A DNA stretch of 64,000 nucleotides. It comes from an uncultured Flavobacteriales bacterium (GTDB lineage: Bacteria; Bacteroidota; Bacteroidia; Flavobacteriales; Crocinitomicaceae). A model generated the notes under the pieces. The model made no database searches. It had not been told where the DNA came from and saw only the letters and a program-made list of their open reading frames with translations. Of the stretch, positions 33,461 through 43,367 are shown one piece after another. Both the position numbers and the translations under genes were made by a program. Positions within the stretch are counted from its first letter, which is position 1; every line of letters begins with the position of its first letter. The stretch lies in assembly GCA_946479985.1 (NCBI GenBank), contig CAMLIF010000004.1, forward strand, positions 24,976-88,975. The letters run 5' to 3'.

Positions 33461-34405
33461 TTATTGTTGTTCCCACATGTTGTTCCCATAAGTTACAATT
33501 GATTTTCTGTAGTTTGTTGATTCAAAAACGTTTTGAAAATTACTCTGATCTATGTTTAAACCAAATATAAATAGTTCATCCGAAACTTCTGACTTTAGAA
33601 TATTAGGATTCGGGTAAAATTCGTTCTTCTGACTAATTTCTATTCCGGATATAAAGTGAGGCAAAATCCCACCTAAAACCGAAATTTCTTTTTGATAATC
33701 ATATGGTCCGAGTGAATAACTCGGTAAGTTATACTTTCGCACGAAGTTTCTTTCAATTTGAATTGGTTGCCAGCAATGCAATATTATTCGGTCTAACTCA
33801 CCACTCTTAACTGAAAAATTTTCTGCTATTCTATAGTCCCTGGAAGTTGAAACAAAGTGTGATTTGTTTTTATAGTTTATTGCAGCTAACTGATGAAGTA
33901 AGGTTAAGTAGTAATTTCTAATATGGAATCTTTCTGTCTCATTTGCTTCTTGAATTATTGACAGGAATCGATGTCTGTTTGTTAAACTTGAAAAGAAATC
34001 ACGAAGATTTTTGTTTCTATTAAAGAATGAAATAGTATTAGTATTGTTTGATTTTATTGAGTTTTTCAAGTATTTGTGGATTTTTCCAAACACGTAATCT
34101 TCAGCATCATCAATTCTAAAAGTATCCTCGTCGGAATAATATCTTTGCGCCTTTTCTCCAATTATAAAAAGCCTCCCTAACAAAGTCCTAATATCAGTTC
34201 TGTCGCCATCGTAAGGCACATTTAATTTTGCACAAAGATTTTTCAAGGAGTCACCACGATAAATAGGTTTAATAGCTCTTTTTCGGGTTAACTCCATATG
34301 TTTTAATAAAAAACCATTGTAGTTCTCTAATTCCTGCCTTGTCATTAGGTCGTATTTAATATCGTTCAAACCATTTTCCTCTTTTCCTCCCTTCCTCGTT
34401 TTCAT
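33461..34405 (-). CDS. FRG/ADP-ribosyltransferase-like protein, putative toxin
   Basis: A 314-residue protein. Three spaced motifs match the R-S-E pattern of ADP-ribosyltransferases: IYRGDS (Arg50), HFVSTS (Ser-Thr-Ser 186-188) and DYQKEISVLGG (Gln238-x-Glu240). The YRG start and the A-x-x-FS after the STS also fit FRG domains. It lies one base upstream of a HigA antitoxin in the order of higBA operons, and both genes are AT-rich relative to neighbours. I infer an NAD-using toxin neutralised by the HigA protein. It could instead be a defence effector or an inactive relative; no homologue is named from memory. Confidence 0.55.
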   Translation of the reverse strand: MKTRKGGKEENGLNDIKYDLMTRQELENYNGFLLKHMELTRKRAIKPIYRGDSLKNLCAKLNVPYDGDRTDIRTLLGRLFIIGEKAQRYYSDEDTFRIDDAEDYVFGKIHKYLKNSIKSNNTNTISFFNRNKNLRDFFSSLTNRHRFLSIIQEANETERFHIRNYYLTLLHQLAAINYKNKSHFVSTSRDYRIAENFSVKSGELDRIILHCWQPIQIERNFVRKYNLPSYSLGPYDYQKEISVLGGILPHFISGIEISQKNEFYPNPNILKSEVSDELFIFGLNIDQSNFQNVFESTNYRKSIVTYGNNMWEQQ

Positions 34406-34732
34406 CCAATAACCTTTCGTTGCACAATCACGATCACTATTTGAAAGCAGAAATAGTTCCAGAATCTTAAATTACTGATTTCCTCCCAACCCCAAAAACA
34501 AAAAACCTTTCGAACAAATCGAAAGGTTTTTAACTATTAATCGAAAAAACAAGAGCACCCCTACTCCTGTTACTCTAGTGAGTACATTTTTTAGTGTGAA
34601 ATCAATCACAAAGCGAATTTGCTTGTTTTAATCCCCGTGGCAAAATCAATCTTTCGTAATTTTACGAAGTCCAACAGCGAACAATATTGATTAAACGATT
34701 GAAAAACAGTAATATATAGTAAAAAAATTACA
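34406..34732. other. Divergent intergenic region
   Basis: It separates the putative toxin-antitoxin pair from the next gene. It holds a strong bidirectional hairpin (34501-34531), which is unexpected between divergent genes, and a small dyad CGTAA-TT-TTACG (34655-34666) overlapping TAATTTTA, a near -7 box for the downstream gene. Nothing else is visible. Confidence 0.35.
34501..34531. terminator. Bidirectional terminator hairpin
   Basis: Perfect 12-bp stem AAAAACCTTTCG (34501-34512)/CGAAAGGTTTTT (34520-34531) with 7-nt loop; A and T tracts allow termination on either strand. Confidence 0.7.
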
Positions 34733-36313
34733 ATGTCCACAGTTTCAACTGATGCTTTATTTCGATTAATTCAGTCTTTATCGAAGGCGGAGAAGAGAAG
34801 TTTCAAGCTTTTCGCCAATCGCAACTCTTCAAGTGTGGAAGAATTGAAGTTTTTGAAACTCTTCGATTTCATGGATAAATCGGAGGCGTATTCCGATGAT
34901 GATGTATTCAAAAAACTGCCTGAGATCAAAAAGAGCCAGCTCTCAAACCTGAAAGCGCATCTTTTTAAGCAAGTACTTGGAAGTCTGCGTCTGCAGCATG
35001 CCTCGCATTTACCCACTCTGGAAATTCATGAAAGTATTGATTACGCTCAAATACTGCATCACAAGGGTTTTTACATGCAAGCTTTAAAACAGCTCGACAA
35101 GGCGAAACAAATGGCTTCTAAACATGAAAGTATTGTTTTGCAACTGGAAATTGCACAGCTGGAAAAAAGCATCGAGTCGCAATACATTACGCGAAGTTTG
35201 CCAACGCGGGCAGAACAGCTGACTTCAGAAACAGTTCTTCTGGAGAACCGGTTGGAAATGTCGGTGAAGTTTTCAAATCTTTCGCTTCAGTTATATGCCC
35301 TGTATGTAAAAGTAGGTTTTGTAAGGAACGAGAAAGATTACCTGTTTGTGACCGATTTCTTTAAAACCAGATTGCCGCATTATACTTTCAGCAAATTGGG
35401 ATTTGAAGAAAAACTCCATTTATATAATGCGCAGGTTTGGCACCATTATATTACACAGGATTTTCTGCGTTGTTACCGATATGCGTCTAAATGGGTTGAT
35501 TGTTTCACGCAGGCGCCGGATGCTAAGGAACAGTACTACGAAATGTATCTGAAAGGGCTGCATTATTTGCAGAACAGTGTTTTTAATCTTCGTAATGCAA
35601 AACGTCTGGAGAATGTTGTTGGGTTGCTCGAAACAGAAACCAGGAGCTCGTATATTCTGGATCAGGAAAACACAAAACTGCTGCGAGAGTTGTATTGGAT
35701 TACAGGAAAAATCAATACCTATTACCTGACTGGTTCGTTTGCTGATGGAGTCGATTTTGTGGATGAAGTAGAGGAGTTTATTGCAAAGTATGAGGGCCAG
35801 CTCGACCAGCACCGCATTATGGTCCTTTATTATAAAGTGGCCTGTTTATATTTCGGAAGCGGAGATTATAAAATGACAATTCGTTATCTCAACCAGGTCA
35901 TTCAGATGAAAGAAGTCTCATTGAGAGAAGACATTCAGTGTTTTGCGAGAATCCTGAATCTCATAGCTCATTTTGAGCTGGGTAACGATGATTTAATTCA
36001 ATATCAGCTGAAATCATTCATACGCTTCCTGATTAATATGGGCGACATGCATGGTGTGCAGAGAGAGATCCTTTATTTTTTACGTCAGCCTGCGTTTATC
36101 GACGAATCCGCTCGTCTGCGGGGATTTAAGATCCTGCACAGCAAATTGGTAAAACTTTCTCAATTGCCTTTCGAGAAACGTCCGTTCTTATATCTGGATA
36201 TTATTTCCTGGTTAGAATCGCGGATCCAGGGGCGAACGGTTCAGGCAATTATCCGTGAGAAATTCTTGAAGGAAGAAGCAACTGGGGAATACCAGTATTT
36301 TCCAAATGATTAG
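34733..36313 (+). CDS. Hypothetical cytoplasmic helical protein
   Basis: A 526-residue protein with no signal peptide. It is predominantly alpha-helical with TPR-like pairs (for example HHKGFYMQALKQLDKAKQMA near residue 105 and YYKVACLYFGSGDYKMTIRY near 365). The N-terminus SLSKAEKRSFKLFANR is basic. I recognise no family. A scaffold or regulatory role is plausible. It is monocistronic and ends about 110 bases before bcp. Confidence 0.6.
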   Translation: MSTVSTDALFRLIQSLSKAEKRSFKLFANRNSSSVEELKFLKLFDFMDKSEAYSDDDVFKKLPEIKKSQLSNLKAHLFKQVLGSLRLQHASHLPTLEIHESIDYAQILHHKGFYMQALKQLDKAKQMASKHESIVLQLEIAQLEKSIESQYITRSLPTRAEQLTSETVLLENRLEMSVKFSNLSLQLYALYVKVGFVRNEKDYLFVTDFFKTRLPHYTFSKLGFEEKLHLYNAQVWHHYITQDFLRCYRYASKWVDCFTQAPDAKEQYYEMYLKGLHYLQNSVFNLRNAKRLENVVGLLETETRSSYILDQENTKLLRELYWITGKINTYYLTGSFADGVDFVDEVEEFIAKYEGQLDQHRIMVLYYKVACLYFGSGDYKMTIRYLNQVIQMKEVSLREDIQCFARILNLIAHFELGNDDLIQYQLKSFIRFLINMGDMHGVQREILYFLRQPAFIDESARLRGFKILHSKLVKLSQLPFEKRPFLYLDIISWLESRIQGRTVQAIIREKFLKEEATGEYQYFPND

Positions 36314-36349
36314 AATGCTGTCAAAAAAAGAATAAAATAATTGCAAAAA

Positions 36350-36381
36350 TTGTTTTTGATTAAAATGTTTGACTATATTTG
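36350..36381 (+). promoter_or_regulatory. Promoter of the peroxiredoxin gene
   Basis: TTG (36350-36352), 21 bases, TATATTTG (36374-36381), full match; ATG 41 bases downstream. Confidence 0.55.
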
Positions 36382-36422
36382 ATTAAAATATCGTCAAAAC
36401 GTTCACGATAATACATTGATAT

Positions 36423-36914
36423 ATGACAGGAAAAGCTGTTGGGCAGAAAGTCCCGAAGTTTGAAACTACAACATCTGAAGGCGTTCCAATTTCTTCAGAC
36501 ATGTTGTTGGGAAAACGATGGGTACTTTATTTCTATCCGAAAGATCTGACTCCGGGATGCATTAATCAGGCATGCAGTATGCGTGATTCAATGAAGGCGT
36601 TTGAGGAACGAAACGTGCTTGTTTTCGGAGTGAGTATGGATAATGCGCGTTTACATGAGCGATTCACTGAAAAATATCAATTGAATTTTCCGCTTTTGAT
36701 GGATGAAAACAAAAAAATGATCCGTGCATTTAAAGTTTGGGGGCCGAAAAAATTTATGGGAAGAGAATACGATGGCATTCATCGTACAACCTTTGTAATA
36801 AACGAAAAGGGAACTATTACGCACATTCTTGACAAGCCAAAAACCAAAATACATGCAGATGAGGTAATTGCTTGCTTGGATGAAAAAATGTACAAAAAAG
36901 AAGAACGTAAATAG
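36423..36914 (+). CDS. bcp: Thiol peroxidase (BCP-type peroxiredoxin)
   Basis: A 163-residue peroxiredoxin that reduces hydroperoxides. The peroxidatic Cys is in [10 protein letters not shown] (near residue 46), with the second Cys five residues later as resolving partner, the alpha-2 atypical 2-Cys arrangement. The usual TPGCT is TPGCI here, but the preceding FYPKD and later RTTFVI are normal. Forty-nine bases separate it from recA, which has its own -7 box. Confidence 0.92.
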   Translation: MTGKAVGQKVPKFETTTSEGVPISSDMLLGKRWVLYFYPKDLTPGCINQACSMRDSMKAFEERNVLVFGVSMDNARLHERFTEKYQLNFPLLMDENKKMIRAFKVWGPKKFMGREYDGIHRTTFVINEKGTITHILDKPKTKIHADEVIACLDEKMYKKEERK

Positions 36915-36933
36915 CTTACGATCTAACAGGCAT

Positions 36934-36941
36934 ACCTTTGT
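36934..36941 (+). promoter_or_regulatory. Putative -7 box of recA
   Basis: TACCTTTG, full match to TAnnTTTG, 22 bases before the recA ATG. No -33 TTG at normal spacing. I see no recognisable SOS box. Confidence 0.45.
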
Positions 36942-36963
36942 AGAAACGATAAACAAAAACGAT

Positions 36964-37989
36964 ATGGCAGCTAAAGAAGTTAACCCGGAAAAATTGAAAG
37001 CATTGCAGCTGACAATGGAAAAGTTAGACAAGGCTTTCGGAAAAGGAGCAGTAATGAAATTGGGAGACGAACCGGTAGAAAAAGTGGAAGTTATTTCAAC
37101 TGGATCTATCACTCTTGATTTGGCACTTGGTGTAAACGGTTTTCCAAAAGGAAGAGTTGTAGAAATCTACGGACCGGAATCATCAGGTAAAACAACCCTG
37201 GCTATTCATGCAATTGCAGAATGTCAGAAAAATGGCGGTATTGCTGCATTTATAGATGCGGAACACGCTTTCGATCAGTTTTATGCTCAAAAACTGGGTG
37301 TTGATATTGAAAATCTATTGATCTCTCAACCTGACAATGGTGAGCAGGCTTTGGAAATTGCAGATAACTTGATTCGTTCAGGTGCAATTGACTTAATTGT
37401 AATCGACTCTGTTGCGGCGTTAACGCCAAAAGCTGAAATCGAAGGAGAAATGGGAGATTCTCAAATGGGACTTCAGGCACGTTTAATGTCGAAAGCATTG
37501 CGTAAACTGACAGGCTCAATTAATAAAGCAAAGTGTTGTTGTATTTTCATCAATCAGCTTCGTGATAAGATTGGTGTAATGTTCGGAAATCCGGAAACAA
37601 CAACGGGAGGAAATGCATTGAAATTTTACGCTTCTATGCGTATCGATATTAGAAAAGCAAGTCAGATTAAAGACGGCGAAGATGTGATTGGTAACCGCGT
37701 GAAAGTAAAGGTGGTGAAAAATAAAGTTGCGCCGCCTTTCCGTAAAGCCGAATTTGACATCATGTATGGAGAAGGAATCTCTAAAGTGGGTGAGATTATC
37801 GATTTAGGAGTCGATTTAAATATCCTGAAGAAAAGCGGATCATGGTTCTCTTATGGAGAAACGCGCTTGGGTCAGGGTAGAGATTCTGTGAAAGGAATGC
37901 TACAGGACAACCCGGAATTGATGGAAGAATTAGAAGTGAAAATTAAAGAAGCTCTTAGCCCGGCAAGTGCTGCAGCCTTGGTGGAATAA
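36964..37989 (+). CDS. recA: Recombinase RecA
   Basis: A 341-residue RecA with the complete conserved core: Walker [10 protein letters not shown] (near residue 68), the [20 protein letters not shown] loop 1 region, [24 protein letters not shown] covering loop 2, and the C-terminal domain. The start is the ATG of [10 protein letters not shown]; the frame runs 32 codons further upstream into bcp but those residues are not RecA-like. A hairpin follows the stop. Confidence 0.98.
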   Translation: MAAKEVNPEKLKALQLTMEKLDKAFGKGAVMKLGDEPVEKVEVISTGSITLDLALGVNGFPKGRVVEIYGPESSGKTTLAIHAIAECQKNGGIAAFIDAEHAFDQFYAQKLGVDIENLLISQPDNGEQALEIADNLIRSGAIDLIVIDSVAALTPKAEIEGEMGDSQMGLQARLMSKALRKLTGSINKAKCCCIFINQLRDKIGVMFGNPETTTGGNALKFYASMRIDIRKASQIKDGEDVIGNRVKVKVVKNKVAPPFRKAEFDIMYGEGISKVGEIIDLGVDLNILKKSGSWFSYGETRLGQGRDSVKGMLQDNPELMEELEVKIKEALSPASAAALVE

Positions 37990-38012
37990 GACAAACTGCA
38001 TATCGTTTCCGT

Positions 38013-38041
38013 GAGCCGTCTCTTGTTTTAAGAGGCGGCTC
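38013..38041 (+). terminator. Hairpin after recA
   Basis: Stem GAGCCGTCTCTT (38013-38024)/AAGAGGCGGCTC (38030-38041), one G-T pair, 5-nt loop. The T tract is short, so termination efficiency is uncertain. Confidence 0.6.
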
Positions 38042-38132
38042 TTAGGAAAGAACCCGTATTCAATCACCGAAAAATCGAACTTTTACTTACTTTTGCCTAT
38101 CTGTCGACTCAGACAGAGACAAAGATGTAGGT

Positions 38133-38999
38133 ATGGTACTCTCAATGACAGGTTACGGAAAAGCTTCCGGTAACTTCGAAAATAAAAAGCTCATCGTTGA
38201 AATGCGCTCGTTGAATTCTAAGAGCTTGGATTTATATGTTCGCTCGGCACAGATTTATCGTGAACTGGAATTGGACATTCGGGGTATCGTTACCAAATTT
38301 CTTGATCGCGGTAAAGTGGAATGCTCCATTACCATTGAAAGCGGTCCGGAAAGCAAAGCCACTGCTATTAACAAAGAACTCGTGAAAGCATATTATTCTG
38401 AGCTGAAACAATTAGCCGCAGATATGAATGACACTTCTACAAATTTGCTGGAGGTTGCGATGCGTATGCCTGAAGTTTTATCGAATGATAAAGAAGCTCT
38501 TTCTGACGAAGAAAAGGCACTGGTTATGCAGCTTGTGGAAGCGTGTTGTCAGGACCTTATCACATTTCGTAAGCAAGAAGGTGATCAGTTGAAAGCAGAT
38601 TTCACGCAAAATATTGAAGCAATCCGCGCGCGTTTGGAAGAAGTTCCAAAATTTGAGAATGAACGTGTTGCAAGCGTTAAGGAGCGCATGAAGACCGGTT
38701 TGGAAAAACTGACTTCGAAAGCCATCGATGAAAACAGGTTGGAGCAGGAAATCATTTTCTACATTGAGAAAATGGATATTTCTGAAGAGAAAATGCGTTT
38801 GTCGAATCACCTTGATTATTTCCTTGAAACTATGGATGTTCCGCTTTGTGGAAAGAAATTGGGTTTCATCACTCAGGAAATTGGTCGTGAGATTAATACG
38901 CTCGGATCTAAATCTTACCACGTTGAAATGCAAAAACTGGTAGTTGAGATGAAGGATTGTCTGGAAAAAATCAAGGAACAAGTTTTAAATACATTGTAA
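38133..38999 (+). CDS. yicC: YicC-family endoribonuclease
   Basis: A 288-residue YicC protein: MVLSMTGYGKA opening, EMRSLNSKSLDLYVR (about 24-38), and the C-terminal DUF1732 part ending KEQVLNTL with FITQEIGREINTLGSKS. In E. coli YicC is an RNase involved in small-RNA decay. It is followed by gmk after three bases, a conserved pairing. Confidence 0.93.
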   Translation: MVLSMTGYGKASGNFENKKLIVEMRSLNSKSLDLYVRSAQIYRELELDIRGIVTKFLDRGKVECSITIESGPESKATAINKELVKAYYSELKQLAADMNDTSTNLLEVAMRMPEVLSNDKEALSDEEKALVMQLVEACCQDLITFRKQEGDQLKADFTQNIEAIRARLEEVPKFENERVASVKERMKTGLEKLTSKAIDENRLEQEIIFYIEKMDISEEKMRLSNHLDYFLETMDVPLCGKKLGFITQEIGREINTLGSKSYHVEMQKLVVEMKDCLEKIKEQVLNTL

Positions 39000-39002
39000 G
39001 AG

Positions 39003-39578
39003 ATGTTCACCGGGACTGGGAAAAGCATAATTATTTCCGCTCCTTCAGGAGCTGGTAAAACTACAATCGTTCAGGAATTGATAAAACGGATTCCGAATTT
39101 GAGATTTTCTATTTCTGCCTGCAGCAGAGATCCGAGACCGAATGAAGCGGATGGAAAAGATTACTATTTCCTCGGTGTTGACGGTTTTAAAGCGAAAATC
39201 GAAGAAGAAGCCTTTCTCGAATGGGAGGAGGTTTATACAAATAATTATTACGGAACTCTTCAATCTGAAGTAGAACGAATTTGGGCTGAAGATAAAGTTG
39301 TAATATTTGATGTGGACGTTGTAGGTGGTTTGAACCTGAAAAAGAAATTGGGAAGTAATGCTTTGGCCGTCTTTATCCATGCGCCAACATTTGAAACGCT
39401 GGAAACTCGCTTGCGATTCAGAAGCACGGAAACAGAAGAGAAAATAGCCATACGCCTGAGTAAGGCAAAACAGGAAATCAGCCGTTCACCGGAGTTTGAT
39501 CTGGTAATTGTGAATGATGAATTGGAGCGTGCCTGTGCAGAAGCTGAGTCGGAAATTCGGACGTTTTTAGCTAATTGA
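39003..39578 (+). CDS. gmk: Guanylate kinase
   Basis: A 191-residue kinase phosphorylating GMP to GDP. P-loop SAPSGAGKTT at residues 12-21; the GMP-binding part includes SACSRDPRPNEADGKDYYF, and the lid has RLRFRSTETEEKIAIRL. It lies in an operon between yicC and nadD with short gaps (3 and 6 bases). Confidence 0.97.
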   Translation: MFTGTGKSIIISAPSGAGKTTIVQELIKRIPNLRFSISACSRDPRPNEADGKDYYFLGVDGFKAKIEEEAFLEWEEVYTNNYYGTLQSEVERIWAEDKVVIFDVDVVGGLNLKKKLGSNALAVFIHAPTFETLETRLRFRSTETEEKIAIRLSKAKQEISRSPEFDLVIVNDELERACAEAESEIRTFLAN

Positions 39579-39584
39579 TCGCTT

Positions 39585-40199
39585 ATGAAGATCGGACTCT
39601 ACTTCGGAACGTTTAATCCTATTCATGTCGGACATTTAATTATTGCGAATTACATGGCTGATCTTCAGGAATTGGATCAGGTATGGCTGGTAGTGACGCC
39701 TCAGAACCCTTTAAAGAAGAAAGCATCATTGCTGCCTGATTATCACCGCCTGGCATTAGTGAATGAAGCTGTTAGCGACAATCCGAAACTGCGTGTTTCA
39801 GACATCGAATTCGGTTTGAAACAACCCAACTATACTTCAACTACACTTGCATATCTGGAAGAGAAACACCCGAGTTATTCTTTTTGTCTGATTATGGGGG
39901 AGGATAATTTACGTACGCTTCACAAATGGTACAACCACGAGCAGCTTCTGGAGAAGTATAAGTTCTACGTGTATCCGCGGGTTTTAACAGAATCTGAATT
40001 ACACGAAGAAGCAGGAATGGAACCTAAACCACATCACAACTTATACGACCATGAAAATGTGATGTTCTGTGAAGATGTTCCGGTAATGAAAGTATCCTCA
40101 AGCTATATACGTCAGGCGATCAAAGAAGGAAGATCAGTTAAATACCTGGTTTCTGAACCGGTATTCAGGTACATTGATGAGATGAATTTCTATAAGTAG
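39585..40199 (+). CDS. nadD: Nicotinate-nucleotide adenylyltransferase
   Basis: A 204-residue enzyme making deamido-NAD from nicotinate mononucleotide and ATP. GTFNPIHVGH (residues 8-17) is the nucleotidyltransferase signature, and VSSSYIRQAIKEGRSVKYLV near 165-184 is the SSTxIR motif. It is the last gene of the yicC-gmk-nadD operon. Confidence 0.95.
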   Translation: MKIGLYFGTFNPIHVGHLIIANYMADLQELDQVWLVVTPQNPLKKKASLLPDYHRLALVNEAVSDNPKLRVSDIEFGLKQPNYTSTTLAYLEEKHPSYSFCLIMGEDNLRTLHKWYNHEQLLEKYKFYVYPRVLTESELHEEAGMEPKPHHNLYDHENVMFCEDVPVMKVSSSYIRQAIKEGRSVKYLVSEPVFRYIDEMNFYK

Positions 40200-40201
40200 A
40201 T

Positions 40202-40441
40202 TTAAGATTTGCTCGGAAGCACACGTTTTATTAAACGCAGAAGCTGTTTTCTGAATAAAAACATCAAAATACAGTAAGGAATCGCAATCAGGAAAAGAAT
40301 TCCGGTATTGATATTTCTTCCGAAATCATTCGCACTTACTTCAGTACTTTGATCGGCCATCATTCTACACTGCGAACAACCCTGGCTAATACCGTATGTG
40401 GCAACAGTCAGCAAAATAAATGTGAGTAGAAACTTTTTCAT
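40202..40441 (-). CDS. Small hypothetical membrane protein
   Basis: A 79-residue protein with an N-terminal signal or membrane segment (KKFLLTFILLTVATYGIS), a short Cys-containing loop (GCSQCRMM), and a second membrane segment (GILFLIAIPYCILMFLF) with a basic tail. TATTTTTG on the minus strand (40447-40454) just before the ATG is a possible -7 box. The CxxC could bind a metal or form a disulfide. It is convergent with nadD. Confidence 0.6.
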   Translation of the reverse strand: MKKFLLTFILLTVATYGISQGCSQCRMMADQSTEVSANDFGRNINTGILFLIAIPYCILMFLFRKQLLRLIKRVLPSKS

Positions 40442-40541
40442 AGATGCAAAAATAAGCATTAACTCAACGCTGTTTCTTTTTTTAACATGCCTTTTTCGAT
40501 GATCGTTTTCCATTTGGAATGTTTAGAGTAATTTCACTCCG

Positions 40542-43367
40542 ATGAAAGCTTTTGTAAATAGAATTGCAGAAAATCTGGCCCAAAACAGAGGCAAATGGAA
40601 TGATACTGTAATTATTGTTCCATCAGAAAGGATGATCAATTATTTACAGAAAGCTTTATTTGAGGTTGATCATCTGCCAAAGATCTCTCCGAAAATCATT
40701 ACCATCGACCGCTGGATTCAGGATTTGGTGCGAATTCCGATCATTAATAAAACGGCAGCTTTGTTTGAACTCTACCAGATCTTTGAGAATGATCCGATCG
40801 AACATGAAATCCGCTCTTTTGATTCGTTCCTGAATTGGGGACAACTGTTGCTCTCTGACTTTGATGAAATTGACAGGTATCTCGTAGATCCGAAAAGTCT
40901 TTTCAAAAACCTGAAGGATGTGAAAGAACTCGAATCGTGGTCGTTCAATAATGAAGAACTTTCCCTGGGACAGCAAAAATTCATGGCGTTTTGGGATAAA
41001 CTCGGGCCTTATTATTTTGCATTCGAAGCACGACTGAAACAATTGAATTTGTTAACGAAAGGAAAGGCCTATCGATACGCGGCCGATGAGCTCATGCGTT
41101 TGCAAAAGGAAAACTCCAATCACTATGTTTTCGCGGGATTTAACGCGCTTTCAGAAGCAGAGATCTCTATTTTCAGACAATTAAAAACGCTCGGAAAGGC
41201 ACAATTCTTTTTAGATAATGATGCTTACTACTTGTTAGATGAAATGCACGAGGCCGGAAGTTTTCAACGTGTTTTTCTGAACCGGCTTGAATTGAAAGCT
41301 CCCGATGACACACTGAATGTTCTGAGCAATAAAAACCTTAAAATTGAGGTGGTTGAATGTTCGCAGACCACCGATCAGGCTTCGGTAATAGCAACCGAAT
41401 TATTGAAGTTAAATGCGCAGGAACGTAATGAAACATTGGTGCTTTTAGCAGATGAAATTCAGTTAAAGTCGTTGCTGCACCAATTGCCGGCTTCAATCGA
41501 AAAGGCAAATATTACCTTAGGATTACCTTTGAAAAGCACTGCGATCAAAACATGGGTGGAACTCATCTTCCAATTCCAGGATGGTATTCAGCAGTACGGA
41601 ACAAGTTCTATGTATTTCAAGCAGTTTTCGGCATTTATTCATCATCCGTTTCTCGAAGCTACACTTCCGGAAACTGAGCTGAGGATGCTCTACGAACTGG
41701 AATCAAAATCTATTCAGAATAACTGGCAGTACATTGCCAAAAAGAACCAATTGGTTGGCCCGATTACCACACAACTCATTCAGCTGTTGCAAAATCCCTG
41801 GTCGAATGATTGGATTCAGGCTTTAAATGCAATTCAGGAATTAAATGTTTTTATAGATACTCATTTGCAGCCCAAATGGGATATGGAGCAAACTTTGGTT
41901 CGTTGTTTCAGCACTTCAGTTCAGGGATTGCAGAATTTAATGCAAAGGGAATTACTGCCTGAGATGAATCGAAGCACCTTTCGTAATTTATTCAATCAAC
42001 ACTGGGGCTCTGAATCGATAGCTTATTACGGGAATCCATTAGACGGAATTCAGATCATGGGCCTTCTTGAGACACGCGGACTTGATTTCAAAAACATTTT
42101 TGTGCTTGGTTTGAACGAAGGAGTAATGCCTCCTGACAACCCGATTCAAACGCTTATTCCGATGGATTTGAGACAATATTTCGGATTGCCCACACCACGT
42201 GAGAAGCAAGGTTTATTTGCTCATCATTTCTATCGCCTTCTGCATAGTGCGGAACACATGGTCGTAACGTATACGGGAGCTTCCGATGTAATGGGTTCAT
42301 CTGAACCAAGTCGTTTTTTGAAGCAGATTGAATTGGAACTGGCCAAAGAAAATCCGAATATAGAATTGGAATTCAAACAGGTGAATTCGGGTAATAACGA
42401 ACGCATTGAGAATGTTGTCATAGCTAAGACCGAAGAAATATACAAACGACTGGATTTACTTCTTGAAAGAGGGATTAGCTTTTCCAAACTCGCTCAGTAC
42501 TTAAATTGTCCGCTGAATTTCTATTACATTAACTTGTTGGGAATCGGGGAGGAAAATAAACTCGAAGAGGATCTGGAGTCGGGAACCCAGGGACAGATTA
42601 TCCACTTTGTACTTGAGAGTCTGTTCTCAGAATTCGCAGAACGTTATGACGAATCAGGAAAATTGCTGCCAACGAAAATGGTCACTATCGACGATCTTAA
42701 ACAGATGAAATTAAAGATCCCGCTTTTGGTAGAGAAAGGGTTTTTAGATTTTTTTGCGGAAGATCCTGAAACATGGCAGCGGGGTGTCAACTATATTCAA
42801 TACGAAATGGTCAAGGAACTGGTTGAATGTGAATTGAACCGGGAAATCGAAATTCTGTCGGAAAACCCTGAAAAAGCATTGTTTATTGTTTCTCTTGAAC
42901 AAAAGTACGAGTCTGAGATTCAAGTAACCGTTCGTGGTGAGAAACAAAAGGTTCGTGTCAACGGAGTTGTTGACCGTATTGATCGCTTTGGCGGAAGACT
43001 GCGTATTCTTGATTACAAATCGGGGAAAGTAGAACAGAAAGATTTGAAATTAACCACGAAAAATCTCCCCGATCCGCTCGATTACGTACTGGTCAACCTG
43101 AGAAAGAATAACAAAGTACACGCGCTTCAATTACTGATGTATGCTTTTTTGATTCATCGTACAACAGATAAGAGAATTGAAGAAGCGGGCATTATTTCGT
43201 TCATCAACCACAGAACAAGCCCGGTTTTTGTTGAAGCCGATCTGAGCCTGGAAAATGTTGAGCCTTTATTGCAGGCGTTAATTCAGGAAATAATTGATGA
43301 GTTGTACGATCCGGCTATTCCGTTCGCACACAACCTTACAAGTAAATACTGCGACTACTGCAGCTAG
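40542..43367 (+). CDS. AddB-like PD-(D/E)XK nuclease-helicase family protein
   Basis: A 941-residue protein of the AddB/RecB-nuclease kind that processes double-strand breaks for recombination. The N-terminus (TVIIVPSERMINYL) has no Walker A, so this half is probably a non-hydrolysing helicase scaffold. The C-terminal third has the nuclease core: VNGVVDRID (near 809-817) and ILDYKSGK with Asp-x-Lys near 824. A Cys in the YLNCPLNFYY segment (near 655) and C-terminal CDYC suggest the iron-sulfur staple of AddB. An addA partner is not in the window. Its stop overlaps the convergent DUF3109 gene by four bases. Confidence 0.85.
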   Translation: MKAFVNRIAENLAQNRGKWNDTVIIVPSERMINYLQKALFEVDHLPKISPKIITIDRWIQDLVRIPIINKTAALFELYQIFENDPIEHEIRSFDSFLNWGQLLLSDFDEIDRYLVDPKSLFKNLKDVKELESWSFNNEELSLGQQKFMAFWDKLGPYYFAFEARLKQLNLLTKGKAYRYAADELMRLQKENSNHYVFAGFNALSEAEISIFRQLKTLGKAQFFLDNDAYYLLDEMHEAGSFQRVFLNRLELKAPDDTLNVLSNKNLKIEVVECSQTTDQASVIATELLKLNAQERNETLVLLADEIQLKSLLHQLPASIEKANITLGLPLKSTAIKTWVELIFQFQDGIQQYGTSSMYFKQFSAFIHHPFLEATLPETELRMLYELESKSIQNNWQYIAKKNQLVGPITTQLIQLLQNPWSNDWIQALNAIQELNVFIDTHLQPKWDMEQTLVRCFSTSVQGLQNLMQRELLPEMNRSTFRNLFNQHWGSESIAYYGNPLDGIQIMGLLETRGLDFKNIFVLGLNEGVMPPDNPIQTLIPMDLRQYFGLPTPREKQGLFAHHFYRLLHSAEHMVVTYTGASDVMGSSEPSRFLKQIELELAKENPNIELEFKQVNSGNNERIENVVIAKTEEIYKRLDLLLERGISFSKLAQYLNCPLNFYYINLLGIGEENKLEEDLESGTQGQIIHFVLESLFSEFAERYDESGKLLPTKMVTIDDLKQMKLKIPLLVEKGFLDFFAEDPETWQRGVNYIQYEMVKELVECELNREIEILSENPEKALFIVSLEQKYESEIQVTVRGEKQKVRVNGVVDRIDRFGGRLRILDYKSGKVEQKDLKLTTKNLPDPLDYVLVNLRKNNKVHALQLLMYAFLIHRTTDKRIEEAGIISFINHRTSPVFVEADLSLENVEPLLQALIQEIIDELYDPAIPFAHNLTSKYCDYCS

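Noticed and set aside
36868..36963. Upstream extension of recA into bcp
   Set aside because: The extra residues are not RecA-like, and a -7 box with the normal ATG downstream explains the start.
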